Shown here piece after piece: positions 34,141 through 45,440 of a stretch of DNA of 64,000 bases. This DNA comes from Ceratopteris richardii (lineage: Eukaryota > Streptophyta > Polypodiopsida > Polypodiales > Pteridaceae), in the NCBI GenBank assembly GCA_020310875.1, contig CM035414.1:192388803-192452802 (forward strand), read 5' to 3'. Each line of letters starts with the position of its first letter. Position 1 is the first letter of the stretch. A program made the position numbers and the translations under genes. The notes under the pieces were generated by a model that was not told the DNA's origin, made no database searches, and saw nothing but the letters and a program-made list of their open reading frames with translations.

Positions 34141-36292
34141 ATGGAAGCTCTGGCGAACTATGCCGCTTTCCGTGACGGACTCCCTACCGAGGTAGGAGAG
34201 TTTTTGCGCACCTGTGGGTTATCCAATTTCGCTGAACTGCCATGGCATTCAGTGGAATCCCACCCATTTTTTGCTCAGATCATCGCCGCTATCGCTAAAA
34301 CACCTGCCAACGAGCAAAGTTGGGCTATCACATCCCTACCCTCCCGAACCGTAATCACCTTCCAAACTTTCACTGAGTCGTTTCGACTCCCTTCGCAAGG
34401 TCGAGAGAATGGACCGAATCTGCCATTAGCCACCATGAATCAGTTATTCCCTAGGCATTCATCCAACGAATACGCGATCCTATGTCGACCGGAACCTGAG
34501 AGATCCGCCCTTCAGTTCTTAGTAGCTATCCTGAACCTACAGAAACATACTTATGGAATATCACGTCCATTCTACTCCGCCATTGATTTAGCTGCTAGAG
34601 AACCAATACATTTTGCATCCTACTTCTTCCACCACATTCACAAGGAATGCGTTTCAATAATTAAACAGGTAAACAAAGGAGGAATGCCAAGGTCCAGATT
34701 GCCGCACATTATTTCTTTCCTTTTTTCGGCCATTCTTGCAGCACAACCACCACCCAGAGGCCTGGTCCTGCGCCATGAAGATTCTATGCAATTATTGGAG
34801 GACGATGAAGAAGACGAAGAGGAACTCAATCAACTCTTCCGCTGGAAAAGAATTAGAATCAGTTCCTCTGAAAGTGAAGCCCAGGGGTCAGCCGAAAAAA
34901 TCAAAGAAGATGACAAGGAAGAAGAAAAACAGGACGAAGAAACCTTCCATGACACCGCAACGTCTATACAGCACGAATCATCAGCACAATCTTCATCAGA
35001 AGGACAACAAGAACAGGAGAATCACACCGAATCCAACACAAGCTCGTCACAAGAGACATCACAACAACAATCAGAGCAGGAAAACCAAAGAAATGAAGAA
35101 CAAATCGTTAAAGAAGTTTTCGACGAACTTCTGAAAGCAGTTGAGTCCACAGCTGCCGACACTGCACAACAAACAACAGAACAGGTAACAGAACCTAACC
35201 CTGTCCTGCCCACTCCACCACCGAAACCTCCGCTCAACCCCATCCTTCCTATTCCACCCAATGAACCCGACGAACTCGCAGCTTCTTCATCTTCATCGCC
35301 TAACTACTCTCCACCGAACTCCCAACAACTCCTCACCGCATCCTCTTCCCAACCTCGTCCCCCTCCTCCACTCACGTCCATCCCCGTATTCTCTGAGTTA
35401 GCGTCAATGGGTCAATTGCTAATCAATTTATCACAACAACTCCCTGCGCGAATGAAGCAAGTAACAGAGAATATTCGCAATGAATTCCAACATAAAGTAG
35501 ATCTACTAGAGGCCGACATTAGCCCCCTACAGGAAGAATTACTAGTAGCCAAAGCCGAAAACCAATCTCTATAAGAACAGCTGAAGGATACAGGCCAGAA
35601 TTGCCGAACAGGAAATGGTTACCAGACAGAGAGATGCGGCGGTGGCTGAGCTCACAAAGAAAGAAGAATCATTACAGAATGCAAATGCCGAAATTAGTAA
35701 AATGAAGCAAGAGTTACAGGACAAAGAAGATGCAAGAAATCGCATTAGGAAATCTGCTCGAAGAAACCAGAGTTCAACTAGACGAAGTGGTACAAAAAGG
35801 CCAAGAACAGTACGATCTGGCTATGAAAACAACCGAAGAACTCCAGAAATGTAAGATAAAATTCGACGAGGTAAACAACATTCTACGGTTAAAACTGACA
35901 TTAGAAGCACAATTACACAAAGTAATAACAGATCTCCGAAGAGAAAGGGATGCATATTCCAGAACCATACAGTTTCAGAATCAAGAGATCCAAAGAAGGG
36001 AGAATCAGCTGGACAATCAGAAAGAAAGAGTAAGCAAGATGGAGAAACAAGTGGCAGAAATGAAAGTTTCCAGAGATGCGGCCCTATCAAACGATTTCTA
36101 CCTACAAGAAGCCTTTCTGCAAATGCAAGCAGAAATTTTGCTAACCGAAGCTATAGCTTTAAGTTCTGTAAGAGTAGACTAGTAGAACCGGATACTCTCA
36201 AACAGCTGTTAGAAACTTTAAAGAAGAAAATCGCCCGAACCTTTAGATTAGCCAGAAACATGTATTTAGACGGAATTATAGAAGAACAATAA
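34141..36292 (+). pseudogene. Gypsy-2 env-position ORF: globular N-terminus, acidic/Pro-rich middle, long coiled coil
   Basis: I choose ATG 34141 (MEALANYAAFRDGLPTEVG) rather than 34066 because the preceding residues look like translated spacer. Residues 1 to about 215 form a globular part (LPWHSVESHPFFAQIIAAIA, ITFQTFTESFRLPS, AREPIHFASYFFHHIHKE, LPHIISFLFSAIL) that reminds me of the putative plant transposon protein domain found in Athila env-like ORFs. A very acidic Glu/Gln/Ser stretch follows, then a Pro-rich segment, then about 280 residues of coiled coil (MEKQVAEMKVSRDAAL). Frame breaks near 35572-35615, 35730 and 36180 put it in three frames. No signal peptide or transmembrane helix is evident. 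It has no proven function. Confidence 0.7.
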
Positions 36293-36423
36293 TTTTGTAA
36301 ACCCTGCGGGTTCGAGTCCACCGTGCGTGCCAGAGTGTTAGTCAGTCGTCGGATTGGAAGTTGTAAAACTGAATCTTTTGTTCGCACGTGCGAAAAGTTG
36401 TTACACTGATAGTTGTAATCTTT

Positions 36424-36431
36424 TATATAAA
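36424..36431 (+). promoter_or_regulatory. TATA box in the Gypsy-2 LTR
   Basis: TATATAAA, a clean TATA box; transcription would be expected to start roughly 25-35 bp downstream, at about 36455. Confidence 0.6.
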
Positions 36432-36465
36432 GCAATGAAAAGAGATGCTCAGTGACGATTCATGG

Positions 36466-36493
36466 AATCACCAGACTGTCCGTCTGGGTGATT
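36466..36493 (+). promoter_or_regulatory. Strong hairpin just downstream of the predicted transcript start
   Basis: AATCACCAGAC and GTCTGGGTGATT pair around a TGTCC loop, with a single bulged base. It lies about 10-40 nt into the predicted RNA and would be present at both ends if it falls in R. Confidence 0.55.
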
Positions 36494-37247
36494 GTCTGAA
36501 CGTTGCTGTAGCGTTGTTTGTCTAATTTCTGAGTACTCTGAGTATACTGTGCATATCCGTGTTGTTGTCTATCGATCTCTGTTGCGATTGTGAGTTTCAT
36601 TTACATACGGTAGATTGTTGTACTGTTGTCTGAGTAAGCCGTTTGCGAGTCTCTATTGGGATTTTTGTGTTAGTCCGCGTATCGTGTTGTTATTCTTTCT
36701 TGAAATGGTATGCCAGTGTTTGGTGGAGTCTGTGTAGCTATGGTAGCTTTTTTGGTATTCAGGTTTGTATTGTGTTGTCTTCAATATTGAGGTCTATGTT
36801 CGTACGGCAAAGATTAAGCTACGGTAAGAGCCGTCCTAAGTTGCGTACTGAATCTTCAAGCACTCTGTGTCTGTAACTGTTGAGTCCTTCTGTGTCTTCG
36901 GTTGAGTTTGACTATGAGCACTGTTCGGTGAAGGTTGAACTACTGCTATTGTTCCTAATGTTACTGCAATGTGTATTCGGAAAAGGGTCCGAGGTAACTC
37001 GGTATCATGATACTAATCATCTGGTATAGTGTGTTCGGCGAACCTTGGAAGAATTAGAATAACGAACCGTAAAGATTGAGAAGGGTATACCAATTCATGA
37101 TAGAAGTCTTGAATATTAGTATATTGTGGTGTGAAGTCATTTTGGGAAACAAGCATAGGGCCTCTGTTTTTACAGACCCCTTCCACTCCCAAGAACCTAA
37201 CAACGTTTAAACGCACTTCTGACAGTTAGAACACAGCGTTTAACAGG

Positions 37248-37577
37248 TGCAACTTTTCTTCTATTAAGAAAACTTTTACATGTGGATGAGAGAGAGATCT
37301 TCTTCACTTCACAAGTGTCTAAGGAATCATAATTTTTCTAATTTCTTGATCTCTCATACTTGCCCCGACATTTTACTTGTATATATAGACAAATATGTAC
37401 AAGCTCATAACCATACAAAAGGTCTATGTGAGCTATCTCTAAATTAATGTACATATGTATACACATCTTTATCTTCTGAACATGTACTTCCTTCATGATT
37501 CATAAATTGATCTTTTCTTCAATCCTTGATTTCAATCCTTCATCAAATCTTCAATTGGTGATTGACTTGCACCAACA
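37248..37577 (-). repeat. 3' LTR of copia C
   Basis: On the minus strand it starts TGTTGGTGCAAGTC after a polypurine tract. The probable end is AGTTGCA at 37248. A TATA box (CTATATATAC, minus strand) lies near 37379. With no second LTR for comparison, the far boundary is inferred. Confidence 0.6.
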
Positions 37578-37589
37578 GCTCCCCCTCAA
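37578..37589 (-). other. Polypurine tract of copia C
   Basis: The minus strand reads TTGAGGGGGAGC immediately before the LTR start TGTTGG. Confidence 0.8.
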
Positions 37590-38130
37590 TCATCAATTGA
37601 GGTTTTCTCTATCTTCTTTATACTTGTCGTGTCTTTGAATCTCTGTAGCTTTGGTCCATCCAAGCTTTTAGTTAGCATATCAGCTATCTGATCTTTTGTT
37701 GAAGTATGTATGACTTTAATCTCCTTATCCATCACCTTCTCTATTAGAAAGTGATATTGAATCTCAATGTGTTTAGTCCTGGCATGAAAAATAGGGTTAG
37801 CAGCTAGATACAATGAACTCATGTTATCTCCGTGAATAGTGGGTGTACTCTGAATGATGTCAAAACTCTTCATGAGAGTCTTTAGCCAAATGACTTCCTT
37901 TGCAGCTTCAACCATAACTTTATACTCTGCTTCTGTAGATGATAAAGCCATTGTGTGTTGCTTCTTAGAACACCAAGAGATTAACTTATCTCCCACATAA
38001 CACAAGTATCCATATGTTGATCTCCTATCATCAGGATTACCTGCCTAATCTGTATCACTATATATCTTGATGTTTGTATCTGATGTAAAACCGTAATACA
38101 AACCTTCTTTGAGTGTACCCTCAATGTACC
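37590..38130 (-). pseudogene. Copia C RNase H
   Basis: The minus strand encodes GDKLISWCSKKQHTMALSST, TEAEYKVMVEAAKEVIWLK, HGDNMSSLYLAANPIFHART and QIADMLTKSLDGPK, the typical Ty1/copia RNase H with ordered motifs. The start (YSDTD-type first Asp region) lies upstream around 38050 in another frame: a stop (TAG) and a frameshift separate it from RT. Confidence 0.85.
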
Positions 38131-39171
38131 TCAGTACCCTTTGTCCTGCAATCCAATGTTCTTTCCTAGGACAATGCATGAATTGAGATAATACTCCAAC
38201 TTCATATGACAAGTGAGGCCTAGTAATGTAGCATAGATAATACTACCAACGAGACTTTGATACAACTTCATATCCTTAAATTCTTCTCCTCCATATCTGC
38301 TCAACTTGTGATTTACCTCCATTGGAGTAGGTGCTACCTTGCAATCTTCCATTTTAAACTTGATCAACAAATTCTTCAAATACCTTTCTTGAGTTACATA
38401 CACTCCATGTTGAGTGTATGAGATCTCCATGCCCAAGAAATATGACAAGTCTCCCAAGTCACTAATCTTGAACTCTTTCTCCATTTGTTTCTCTAGGTTT
38501 TGAATTCCTTTCTCATCTGTACATGTAAGAATTATATCATCAGCATACATGCACATGTAAATGAACCCATCATCACTTGCTTTGACAAACAAGCTACTAT
38601 CTGCTTTAGATACTTGAAAACCAAGTTCCTTCAAGAACTTCACAAGTCTATAATTCCATGCCCTTGGGGCCTGCTTCAAACCATACAAAGCTCTCTTGAG
38701 CTTACATACATGATCTGGATACCTTTCATCTCTGAATCCTTGTAGTTGCTCCATGAAAACATCATCTGATATATAACCATTTAGGAAAGCATTCTTCACA
38801 TCTAATTGACATAATTTCCAACCTTTACATGCAGCAATAGCTATGAGCGTCCTGATGGTTGTCATCTTTGCCACAAGACTATTGGTCTCATCATAATCTA
38901 TTCCATATGTCTGAGCAAACGCTTTCACAACAAGTCTAGCTTTATACCTAGAAACACTTCCATCTGCATACCTCTTTGTCTTATAGACCCATTTGCATCC
39001 AATGATCTTCTGACAATTTGGTTTGGGAACCAAATCCCATGTTTCATTTTCCATCAATGCATCATATTCTTCCTGCATAGCTTTCTCCCAATTTTCCTTA
39101 CCTTTTGCCTCTTCATATGTAGAAGGGTCTTCATCTGCCTTTACCATATAAGAATAATCTTTAGTAGCCAA
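38131..39171 (-). pseudogene. Copia C reverse transcriptase
   Basis: A 346-residue open frame: [75 protein letters not shown] and IYMCMYADDIIL with the catalytic Y-A-D-D box intact. SDLGDLSYFLGMEI follows. The C-terminus diverges after SIIYATL by a frameshift. The catalytic core looks undamaged, but the surrounding pol is broken. Confidence 0.9.
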
Positions 39172-39201
39172 AAAAGAAGTGTCATAGCTATACCTTGTAG
39201 G

Positions 39202-39732
39202 TTACCAATTGTGTCTTGATGACCTTTGGAGTTCTCCACTTCTTGAGGTTTCTGGTTCATCACATTCTGGATCAAACCTTGGCCCTTCTTCAACTTCAAC
39301 CTGTACTTCATTGTTCTCTTCTTCATCAAATATTTGAACCTTTGGCTTACCTTTCTTCTGATGCACAACTTCTTCATCTCCTGCATAAATATTGATTGTA
39401 CCTACATACCAGATACCTTCTTCATCAAATGTAACATCCTTTGACACAAGGAATTGTTTTGTGGATAGACTCCACAACCTATATCCCATCTGCTTATCAT
39501 CATATCCAATGAACACATACTTTTCAGCTTTAGGTTCCAATTTACGCCTCAACTGAGATGGCACATATGCATAGGCTAAACAACCAAACACTTTGCAAGG
39601 ATCTAATGTAGGTCTCTTACCCCACCATGCCTCATATGGTTTCATACCCTGCAAAGCTTTACATGGTAACCTATTAACCAAATATGTGGCTGTATTTACA
39701 GCCTCAGCCCACAAATAATTGGGACAATTTTT
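39202..39732 (-). pseudogene. Copia C integrase, C-terminal part
   Basis: It begins WAEAVNTATYLVNRLP immediately beside the B2 insertion, continuing the MMKEKN segment at 44840. Motifs: KPYEAWWGKRPTLDPCKVFG, YVFIGYDDKQMGYRLWS and KDVTFDEE. Then an acidic linker leads to RT in a different frame (an overlap/frameshift near 39171-39202). Confidence 0.87.
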
Positions 39733-39962
39733 TGTTGATATATTTAGGTAGTGATGTGTGTGAACACTCTAGGACCGCCGGGGCACTTTTTTCCATCTTT
39801 AGGAGGTTTTTTTCCCCCGGCTTGTATATATGCCTATTTCCCTAATGGGCTACTTATCTTTGTACATTCTCAAGTAATACATTTAGTATTGTGTGTTGTG
39901 CTCCAAGCTTCCTCTTCTTCCTTGTGTTGTTTGCGTGCTTCTGTAGACGTCTAACTCCAACA
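39733..39962 (+). repeat. 5' LTR of copia B2
   Basis: It begins TGTTGATA and ends CCAACA. A TATATATG box lies near 39825-39832. Confidence 0.93.
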
Positions 39963-39979
39963 ATTGGTATCAGAGCAGG
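39963..39979 (+). other. Primer-binding site of copia B2
   Basis: ATTGGTATCAGAGCAGG carries the exact TGGTATCAGAGC initiator tRNA-Met complement right after the LTR. Confidence 0.88.
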
Positions 39980-40317
39980 TCGTCGCTTCATCTAGGGCAC
40001 CATCGACACTCCTCCATTTGCTGTCTCAGAATTGCACAAATTTTGGTGAGCATACTCAACATGTTTTCGAGATCAAAACAGCTTTGCTATGTGGTGGCGA
40101 AATCGCGATCTGAGCTCGTTTCGGCCTCCGAATGCACTATCACAGTGCTTGTGCAGGCTATTTTGACTTTTTGTGCCAAAGGTATATACCAATTTCTATT
40201 CGCCAGTATAAGCGTCTCGAAGTCTGCTACAAGTCTAGCAAAATTCGTCTGGGCAGTTCTGTTCAACTTTTTGAGATACTGTCAATTTTTTGCATCAAGG
40301 TATTTTAGTCATCGGCC

Positions 40318-41350
40318 ATGGCTGAAAGCAGTGATGTATTCCATATGTTGGCTATTGAGGATAAGCTGGATGGTACCAACTACCCGTTATGGGCTTATTT
40401 GATGCGACATGTGTTGGTTGCAAAAGGATTGTGGAACATTGTACAGGGTGTCGAAAAACATCCTATCACACCTATAACTGTTACAACTGCAAGTACTAAA
40501 GCTGATGCAAAAGGTGTCGAAGATGATGATATTATGCATATTCCTATTTGTGGTGCAGTTTTTGTTGCACCTACTGTAGACCAGATTCGCTAGGATGGCA
40601 GAGATGCCCAGGCACATGCATTGATAGCTTTGTCTGTCAAACGTGCAATTATTCCTCACATTCGCTCTTGTAGAACAGCTAAGGATGCTTGGGATACACT
40701 TACCACATTGTACCAAGCTAGGAATGAGGCTCGTGTTGCTTGCCTCCGAAAACAGTTGGAAAGTGAGCACCTGAATGGAGCTGATTCTATGGAAAGTTTC
40801 CTAACGAAGATCAAAGACTTGAAGGAACAATTGATTTCTGTTGATGAGGTTATACCAGATAGCTCACTTGTGTAGACCGTTCTAAATGGTCTTCCTGATT
40901 CATATCAGAGTTTTGCTTCTACTCTTCGGTTGATGATGAAAGGCAATCCAAATGCCTTATCATTTGAGGAGTTAGTCTCTGTTCTATTGTAGGAAGATCA
41001 GTCTAGGCAGAACAGGTCCATTATGCGAGTTGCAGATCAAGCTTTCTTGGCTAGTCAGAAGGGCAAAGGAAAATGGAGCTCTTCAACTAGTAAGTAGAAA
41101 TCTGCTAATTTTGCATATTCGAAGAAGGAAGATAAAGATGAGAAGAAATTAGAAAAGCAGAAATTGTTTTGTAAGTACTGTAAAGGGAATGATCATATCT
41201 TAAAGAACTGTCCAAAACTGGCTATTAAAGAGGCAAAGAAGAAAGAGGCTGGAATGGTTGTTGTAGAGGCCTCTACACCAAAAACAGAGTTTGCTAATCT
41301 TGTGCAGGAAGAAGAATGGGCATTTACTATTGTCTGCAGTTTTGACCCAT
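40318..41350 (+). pseudogene. Copia B2 Gag
   Basis: ATG 40318 (MAESSDVFHMLAIEDKLDG) matches the B1 Gag start. In-frame TAG codons at 40591, 40873, 40990 and 41095 interrupt it, but the remaining frame is preserved. The 40591 stop replaces a Trp codon seen in B1; 40873 replaces a CAG. The CCHC knuckle CKYCKGNDHILKNC lies at about 41167-41208. It assembles particles and binds RNA. Confidence 0.87.
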
Positions 41351-42640
41351 CTTCTCATGAGCAGTGCATGTATGCAGTAGACTCAGATGTTTGGTATTTT
41401 GACAGTGGGGCGACCAAACATATTACCTCGCAGCGTAGTTTCTTCTCTTCACTCGAGTCTGCCCCTACAGGGAGTACTGTTACATGCACCAACAACTCCT
41501 CTTATCCTGTTATGGGAGTTGGTAAGATCATTTTGACTACTGCTGATGGTAGTTCTTTCACTTTGTCAGATGCTTTATTTGTGCCAGGGATCAAGAAGAA
41601 CCTGTTATCAGTTTCTACATTAGCCAAGATTGGTTTGGTTGTGAAATTTGTTGATGACAGGTGTACAGTTCATGATCTGTCAAATGGCGATGTGATTATT
41701 GCTTCTGGCATTTTATGTCATGGGCTGTATAAGCTCATAGACTATGAAAGATCTGTAAATGATTTGGCATGTGCAGTAAATGATTCTCAGGCTATCTCAG
41801 ATGCAAAGCTTTGGCATGCATGCTTTGGTCATCTGAATTTTGCTAGTTTGCTACGCCTGCAAAAATCTGAAATGGTGTCCTCTTTGCCCAAACTTGAGGC
41901 ACTTGGAAAACATGTTTGTGAAGGTTGTATTTTGGGCAAAATGTAGCGTTCGTCCTTTCTAAAAGATGGTTTAGTTCGGGCTACTCAAAAATTGCAGCTT
42001 GTACATAGTGATGTCTGTAGTCCTATGCAGACACCTTCTTTTGGGAATTATCTTTACTTTGTGACTTTGATCCATGATTTTTCCAGGCATGCATTGGTAT
42101 ATCCATTGAAGGCAAAGTCGGAAGTGTTCATGTGCTTCAAACATTTTTTGGTTTTGGTTGAAAATCTTTCAGCATGTAAAATGGGCACCCTCCATTGTGA
42201 TCGAGAGGGGGAATATATGTCTTCTGATTTTAATGCATTTTTGGCCGAACATGGGATAAAACACCAGTGTATAGTTCCGTATACACCTCAACAGAATGGA
42301 GCTACTGAACGAAAGAACATGTCACTCATGGAGATGGTGAGGTGTATGGTCAAAAGTCAGGCTTTACCACATAGTTTCTGGCCTGAGACTGTCATGTATG
42401 CAGCATCTGTACTGAACAGGTGTCCCACTAAAGCGCTGCAGTCTATCACTCCATATGAGGCTTGGCATGATCGTAAGCCTACTGTTGTCATCTGCATGTT
42501 TTTGGTTGTTTGGCATATGCATTAGTGCCTGAACAACATCACAGAAAGTTGGATGATAAAGCAGTAAAATGTATTTTTGTTGGATACAGTTCTGAAAGTA
42601 AAGGCTATCGTCTGTATCATCCGCAGACTACATTCTAGTT
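41351..42640 (+). pseudogene. Copia B2 protease and integrase
   Basis: Protease: VWYFDSGATKHITSQ. Pre-integrase: LWHACFGHLNFASLLRLQKS and CEGCILGKM, then TAG at 41944. Integrase: LVHSDVCSPMQTPSF (first Asp), TLHCDREGEYMSSDF (second Asp) and TPQQNGATERKNMSL (Glu). A C-terminal segment ([13 protein letters not shown]) is followed by a frameshift near 42486. The catalytic residues are all present. Confidence 0.88.
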
Positions 42641-44000
42641 AGCCGTGATGTTGTTTTTGTGGAAGATGCTATTCAGCCATTGCTTTCATGTACTAAGGAG
42701 ACATCTGTTAGCTTCAAAGACATGTATGATACTTTGCTGCCTCTTTTTACAAGTGGACAGTCTAGTGTTGGTCCCAATGAGGTACCTTCTCAGCGTTTGC
42801 AGGTTTCATGTGATGATGCAGATCATTCCATTTTTTATGCATATTTACATGATGCACTAGTTGATGAGAGAGTTGATATTGAGCAGGCAAAAACTATGCC
42901 AAAATGGCTGGTGCAGACTTTGCATGACAACAAATTAGATGCACCTCTGTTATATCATACTCATTCAGGCTCTCATAGTGCCTCTTTTGCATCAGATTGC
43001 TATGCTATGGCTGCATCTAGTCTCTGTGATGAGAATGAGCCTGTTTCATTTGATGAAGCACAAAATTCAGAAAATTGGATGGCTGCTATGCAATCTGAAT
43101 ATGATGCAATAATGGAAAATGGTACTTGGTCTTTATGTGACTTTCATCCTGGCAAGAAGGCCATTGGAACTAAGTGGGTATACAAGCTGAAGCGTAAACC
43201 TGATGGTACAGTTGACAGGTATAAGGCGAGGCTTGTTGCAAAGGGTTATGCGCAGGAAAGAGGCATTCGGAGCATTTGTGCACTTGCAGCCCATCATGGT
43301 TGGAATGTACATTAGTTGAACATTAAAACTGCATTTTTGAATGGTGAATTACATGAAGAAGTATATGTTTTTCAGCCCCGTGGCTTTGTGTAGAAAGGGC
43401 ATGAAAACCAGGTGTGCAGGTTAAAGAAGGCATTATATGGTTTAAAGCAAGCACCACGTGCTTGGTATGAGAAGATACATGCCTATCTAATTGCACATGG
43501 TTTTGAGAACAGTCCAACTGAAAGCACCTTATATGTTAAGTGTGCTAATGATGTGCTTCTGATCATTGTTGTCTATGTTGAGGACATGTTGTTCACTGGT
43601 CCTATTGAGAAGCATATTGCTGATTTTAAGGCTGATTTGCATGCCTCATTTGAGATGTCTGATTTGGGCCATTTGCATCACTATTTGGGCATTCAGTTTA
43701 TGCAAGTTGATGGTGGAATGGCTTTGTGTCAAACAAAATATATTGACACATTATTGCAGCATTTTGGCCTTGAAGACTGTAAGCCTATTGCTACTCCTAT
43801 GGAGATAGGTTTACGATTGAGTCTTCATGATGGTGGAGATGCATTTGATGTTGTTCTCTATCAGCATGTTGTTGGATGCTTGATTTACTTATGCATTACT
43901 CGACCAGATATTCAGTTTGTTGTCTCACAGATGAGTAGGTTTATGCATTGCCCAGGAGTCAAGCATTGATAGGCAGTTAAGCGCATCTTTCACTACTTGA
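42641..44000 (+). pseudogene. Copia B2 reverse transcriptase
   Basis: Motifs: [51 protein letters not shown], a short deletion before SICALAAHHGWNVH, then a stop. In the following frame are KTAFLNGELHEEV, ALYGLKQAPRAWYEK and LIIVVYVEDMLF. The catalytic box is Y-V-E-D, so the first Asp is Glu. SDLGHLHHYLGIQF follows. The frame stays open to the connection domain, near 43969 (TGA). Confidence 0.88.
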
Positions 44001-44530
44001 GTGGTACTTGGCTACTTGGGTTGTTCTATCCCAAGGGGGGATCACTACTGCCAGATTTGCATGCTTTTTTTGACTCTAATTGGGCTGGTTGCTATGACAC
44101 TCGTGTGTCCACTAGTGGCTTTTGCTTCATGCTTGGTAGCTCATGTATATCTTGGTTGAGCAAGAAGCAGCCTACTGTGGCCACTTCCAGTTGTGAGGCT
44201 GAGTATAGGGAAGCTTTCACAGCGATTGTTGAGTGTGTGTGGCTCAGACGCCTTATGGCTGAGTTGGGTGTTGGTCAGACTTCTGCCACCACCATCTTCA
44301 CTGACAGTCAGAGCGCATTCGCAGTTGCGAGGAACCCTGTGTTCCATGCTCGCACTAAGCAAATTGAGGTGCATTATCACTATGTCAGGGAGAGGTTCTC
44401 TGCTGGGGAGATCAGCTTGGCATATGTGCCCACGCAGGAGAACATTGCAGACCTTTTCACAAAGGCTCTGCCTAGGGACAAGTTTGAAGCTTTGTGCAAA
44501 GATTTGGGCTTACTTCCTTTTGTGGAGTGA
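44001..44530 (+). pseudogene. Copia B2 RNase H
   Basis: A 177-residue open frame covers the domain: LHAFFDSNWAGCYDTRVS (first Asp as FDSNWAG), SWLSKKQPTVATSSCEAEYR (Glu), TDSQSAFAVARNPVFHART and NIADLFTKALPRDKFE, ending FVE. The domain is intact, separated from RT only by TGA 43967. Confidence 0.9.
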
Positions 44531-44604
44531 TTCCCACATAGCTTGGCACTTCCTTATACATGAGTGCCAGCTACTTGTTCACCGCATCACTCCCAGGGGG
44601 GATT

Positions 44605-44834
44605 TGTTGATATATTTAGGTAGTGATGTGTGTGAACACTCTAGGACCACCAAGGCACTTTTTTCCCTCTTTAGGAGGTTTTTTTCCCCTGGCTTATATA
44701 TACACCTATTGCCCTAATGGGCTACTTATCTTTGTACATTCTCAAGTAATACATTCAGTATTGTGTGTTGTGCTCCAAGCTTCTTCTTCTTCCTTGTGCT
44801 GTTCGCGTGCTTTCGTAGACGTCTAACTCCAATA
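44605..44834 (+). repeat. 3' LTR of copia B2
   Basis: It begins TGTTGATA and ends CCAATA (decayed CCAACA). It is followed by the TTTTT target duplication and copia C integrase. Confidence 0.92.
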
Positions 44835-45440
44835 TTTTTCTCCTTCATCATGCATCTTGCAAAATCAACAAGAGTTCTATTCCTCCTTTCTGCTACACCA
44901 TTTTGTTGAGGAGAGTACCTGCAAGTAACCTCTCTTTTTATACCTGCATTCCACAAGTAATCACTGAATTCATTAGAGAAATACTCTCCCCCTCCATCTG
45001 ACCTTAGTCTCTTCAACTTTTGACTTGTAATTCATTCTGCATACACATGATAATGTTTGAATGTATTGAATACTTCTGATTTATCAATCACATATATTGT
45101 GATCCACCTGGTAGCATCATCAACATAAATCACATAATACCTTGAACCATTTATACTGAAATCCTTTGAAGGTCCCCACACATCTGTGTGTACCAACTCA
45201 AGCTTCTCTAAATACATAAAACCATGTCTGGAATAAGATTGCTTATGTGCCTTACCTAATTGACATGCCTCACATCTATATGTCATATGTTGACCTGCAA
45301 CATTAGGCAATCCAAGCATTGAATCATTGTTAACCATATCTTGAATACCTCTTCATTGAAATGTCCAAGCCTTTTGTGCCAAAGATCTAACTCAGAGATC
45401 TTATGTCCTCCATAAGTGAACAAGGCATGACCAACATTAC
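44835..45440 (-). pseudogene. Copia C pre-integrase region and integrase core
   Basis: Minus-strand reading: DLWHKRLGHFNEEVF near 45400, then CEACQLGKAH, HTDVWGPSKDFSINGSRYYV (first Asp), LRSDGGGEYFSNEF (second Asp) and SPQQNGVAERRNRTL (Glu) before MMKEKN, where B2 is inserted. All catalytic residues are present; a frameshift or stop lies near 45020. It is cut at 45441 by the R1 LTR. Confidence 0.88.

Larger units (their letters stand above)
28799..37247 (+). mobile_element. Gypsy-2: 5'-truncated Ty3/gypsy element with env-position ORF
   Basis: One continuous frame from 28799 to 33785 encodes Gag, protease, RT, RNase H and integrase, broken only by five stop codons and no frameshift. A 355-bp spacer and a second long ORF (34141-36292) follow, then LTR-like sequence from about 36296. 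The 5' LTR, primer site and Gag start are missing. The architecture (no chromodomain, extra ORF after integrase) resembles Athila-type plant elements. Its frame is the best preserved in the window, so it decayed more recently than Gypsy-1 or suffered mainly point mutation. Confidence 0.88.
36296..37247 (+). repeat. Probable 3' LTR of Gypsy-2
   Basis: It follows the last ORF and contains a TATA box, an adjacent hairpin and no ORF. It may begin TGTAAACCC at 36296. The right end is uncertain because the copia C LTR begins near 37248 and no second Gypsy-2 LTR exists in the window. The extent is therefore inferred. Confidence 0.5.
39733..44834 (+). mobile_element. Copia B2: near full-length B-family element inserted in copia C
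   Basis: The 230-bp LTRs (39733-39962 and 44605-44834) are nearly identical. They are flanked by TTTTT on both sides (39728-39732, 44835-44839). The primer site ATTGGTATCAGAGCAGG follows the 5' LTR, and the polypurine tract CCCAGGGGGGATT precedes the 3' LTR. Internal order is gag, protease, integrase, RT, RNase H, about 4.6 kb. It is the reference copy for B1 (internally deleted) and B3 (fragment). Stops and frameshifts interrupt the polyprotein. It lies opposite in orientation to its host, as B1 does. Confidence 0.94.
37248..45440 (-). mobile_element. Copia C: Ty1/copia element, 5'-truncated, split by B2
   Basis: On the minus strand from right to left: pre-integrase domain (45440-45032), integrase (to 44835, resuming 39732-39202), RT (39171-38131), RNase H (38005-37586), polypurine tract (37578-37589) and 3' LTR (37248-37577). 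Copia B2 sits inside integrase with a TTTTT duplication. Gag, protease and the 5' LTR are absent: the element ends abruptly where an R1 LTR starts at 45441. The proteins are related to but distinct from families A and B. Confidence 0.88.

Noticed and set aside
34736..35134. 132-residue plus-strand ORF overlapping the Gypsy-2 second ORF
   Set aside because: It is a frame shadow of the acidic, Lys/Asn-rich region, without motifs.
36304..36325. GGTTCGAGTCC resembles a tRNA T-arm / B box
   Set aside because: The flanking bases do not form a T-stem or acceptor stem and there is no D-arm or anticodon arm upstream. It is a chance match inside the LTR.
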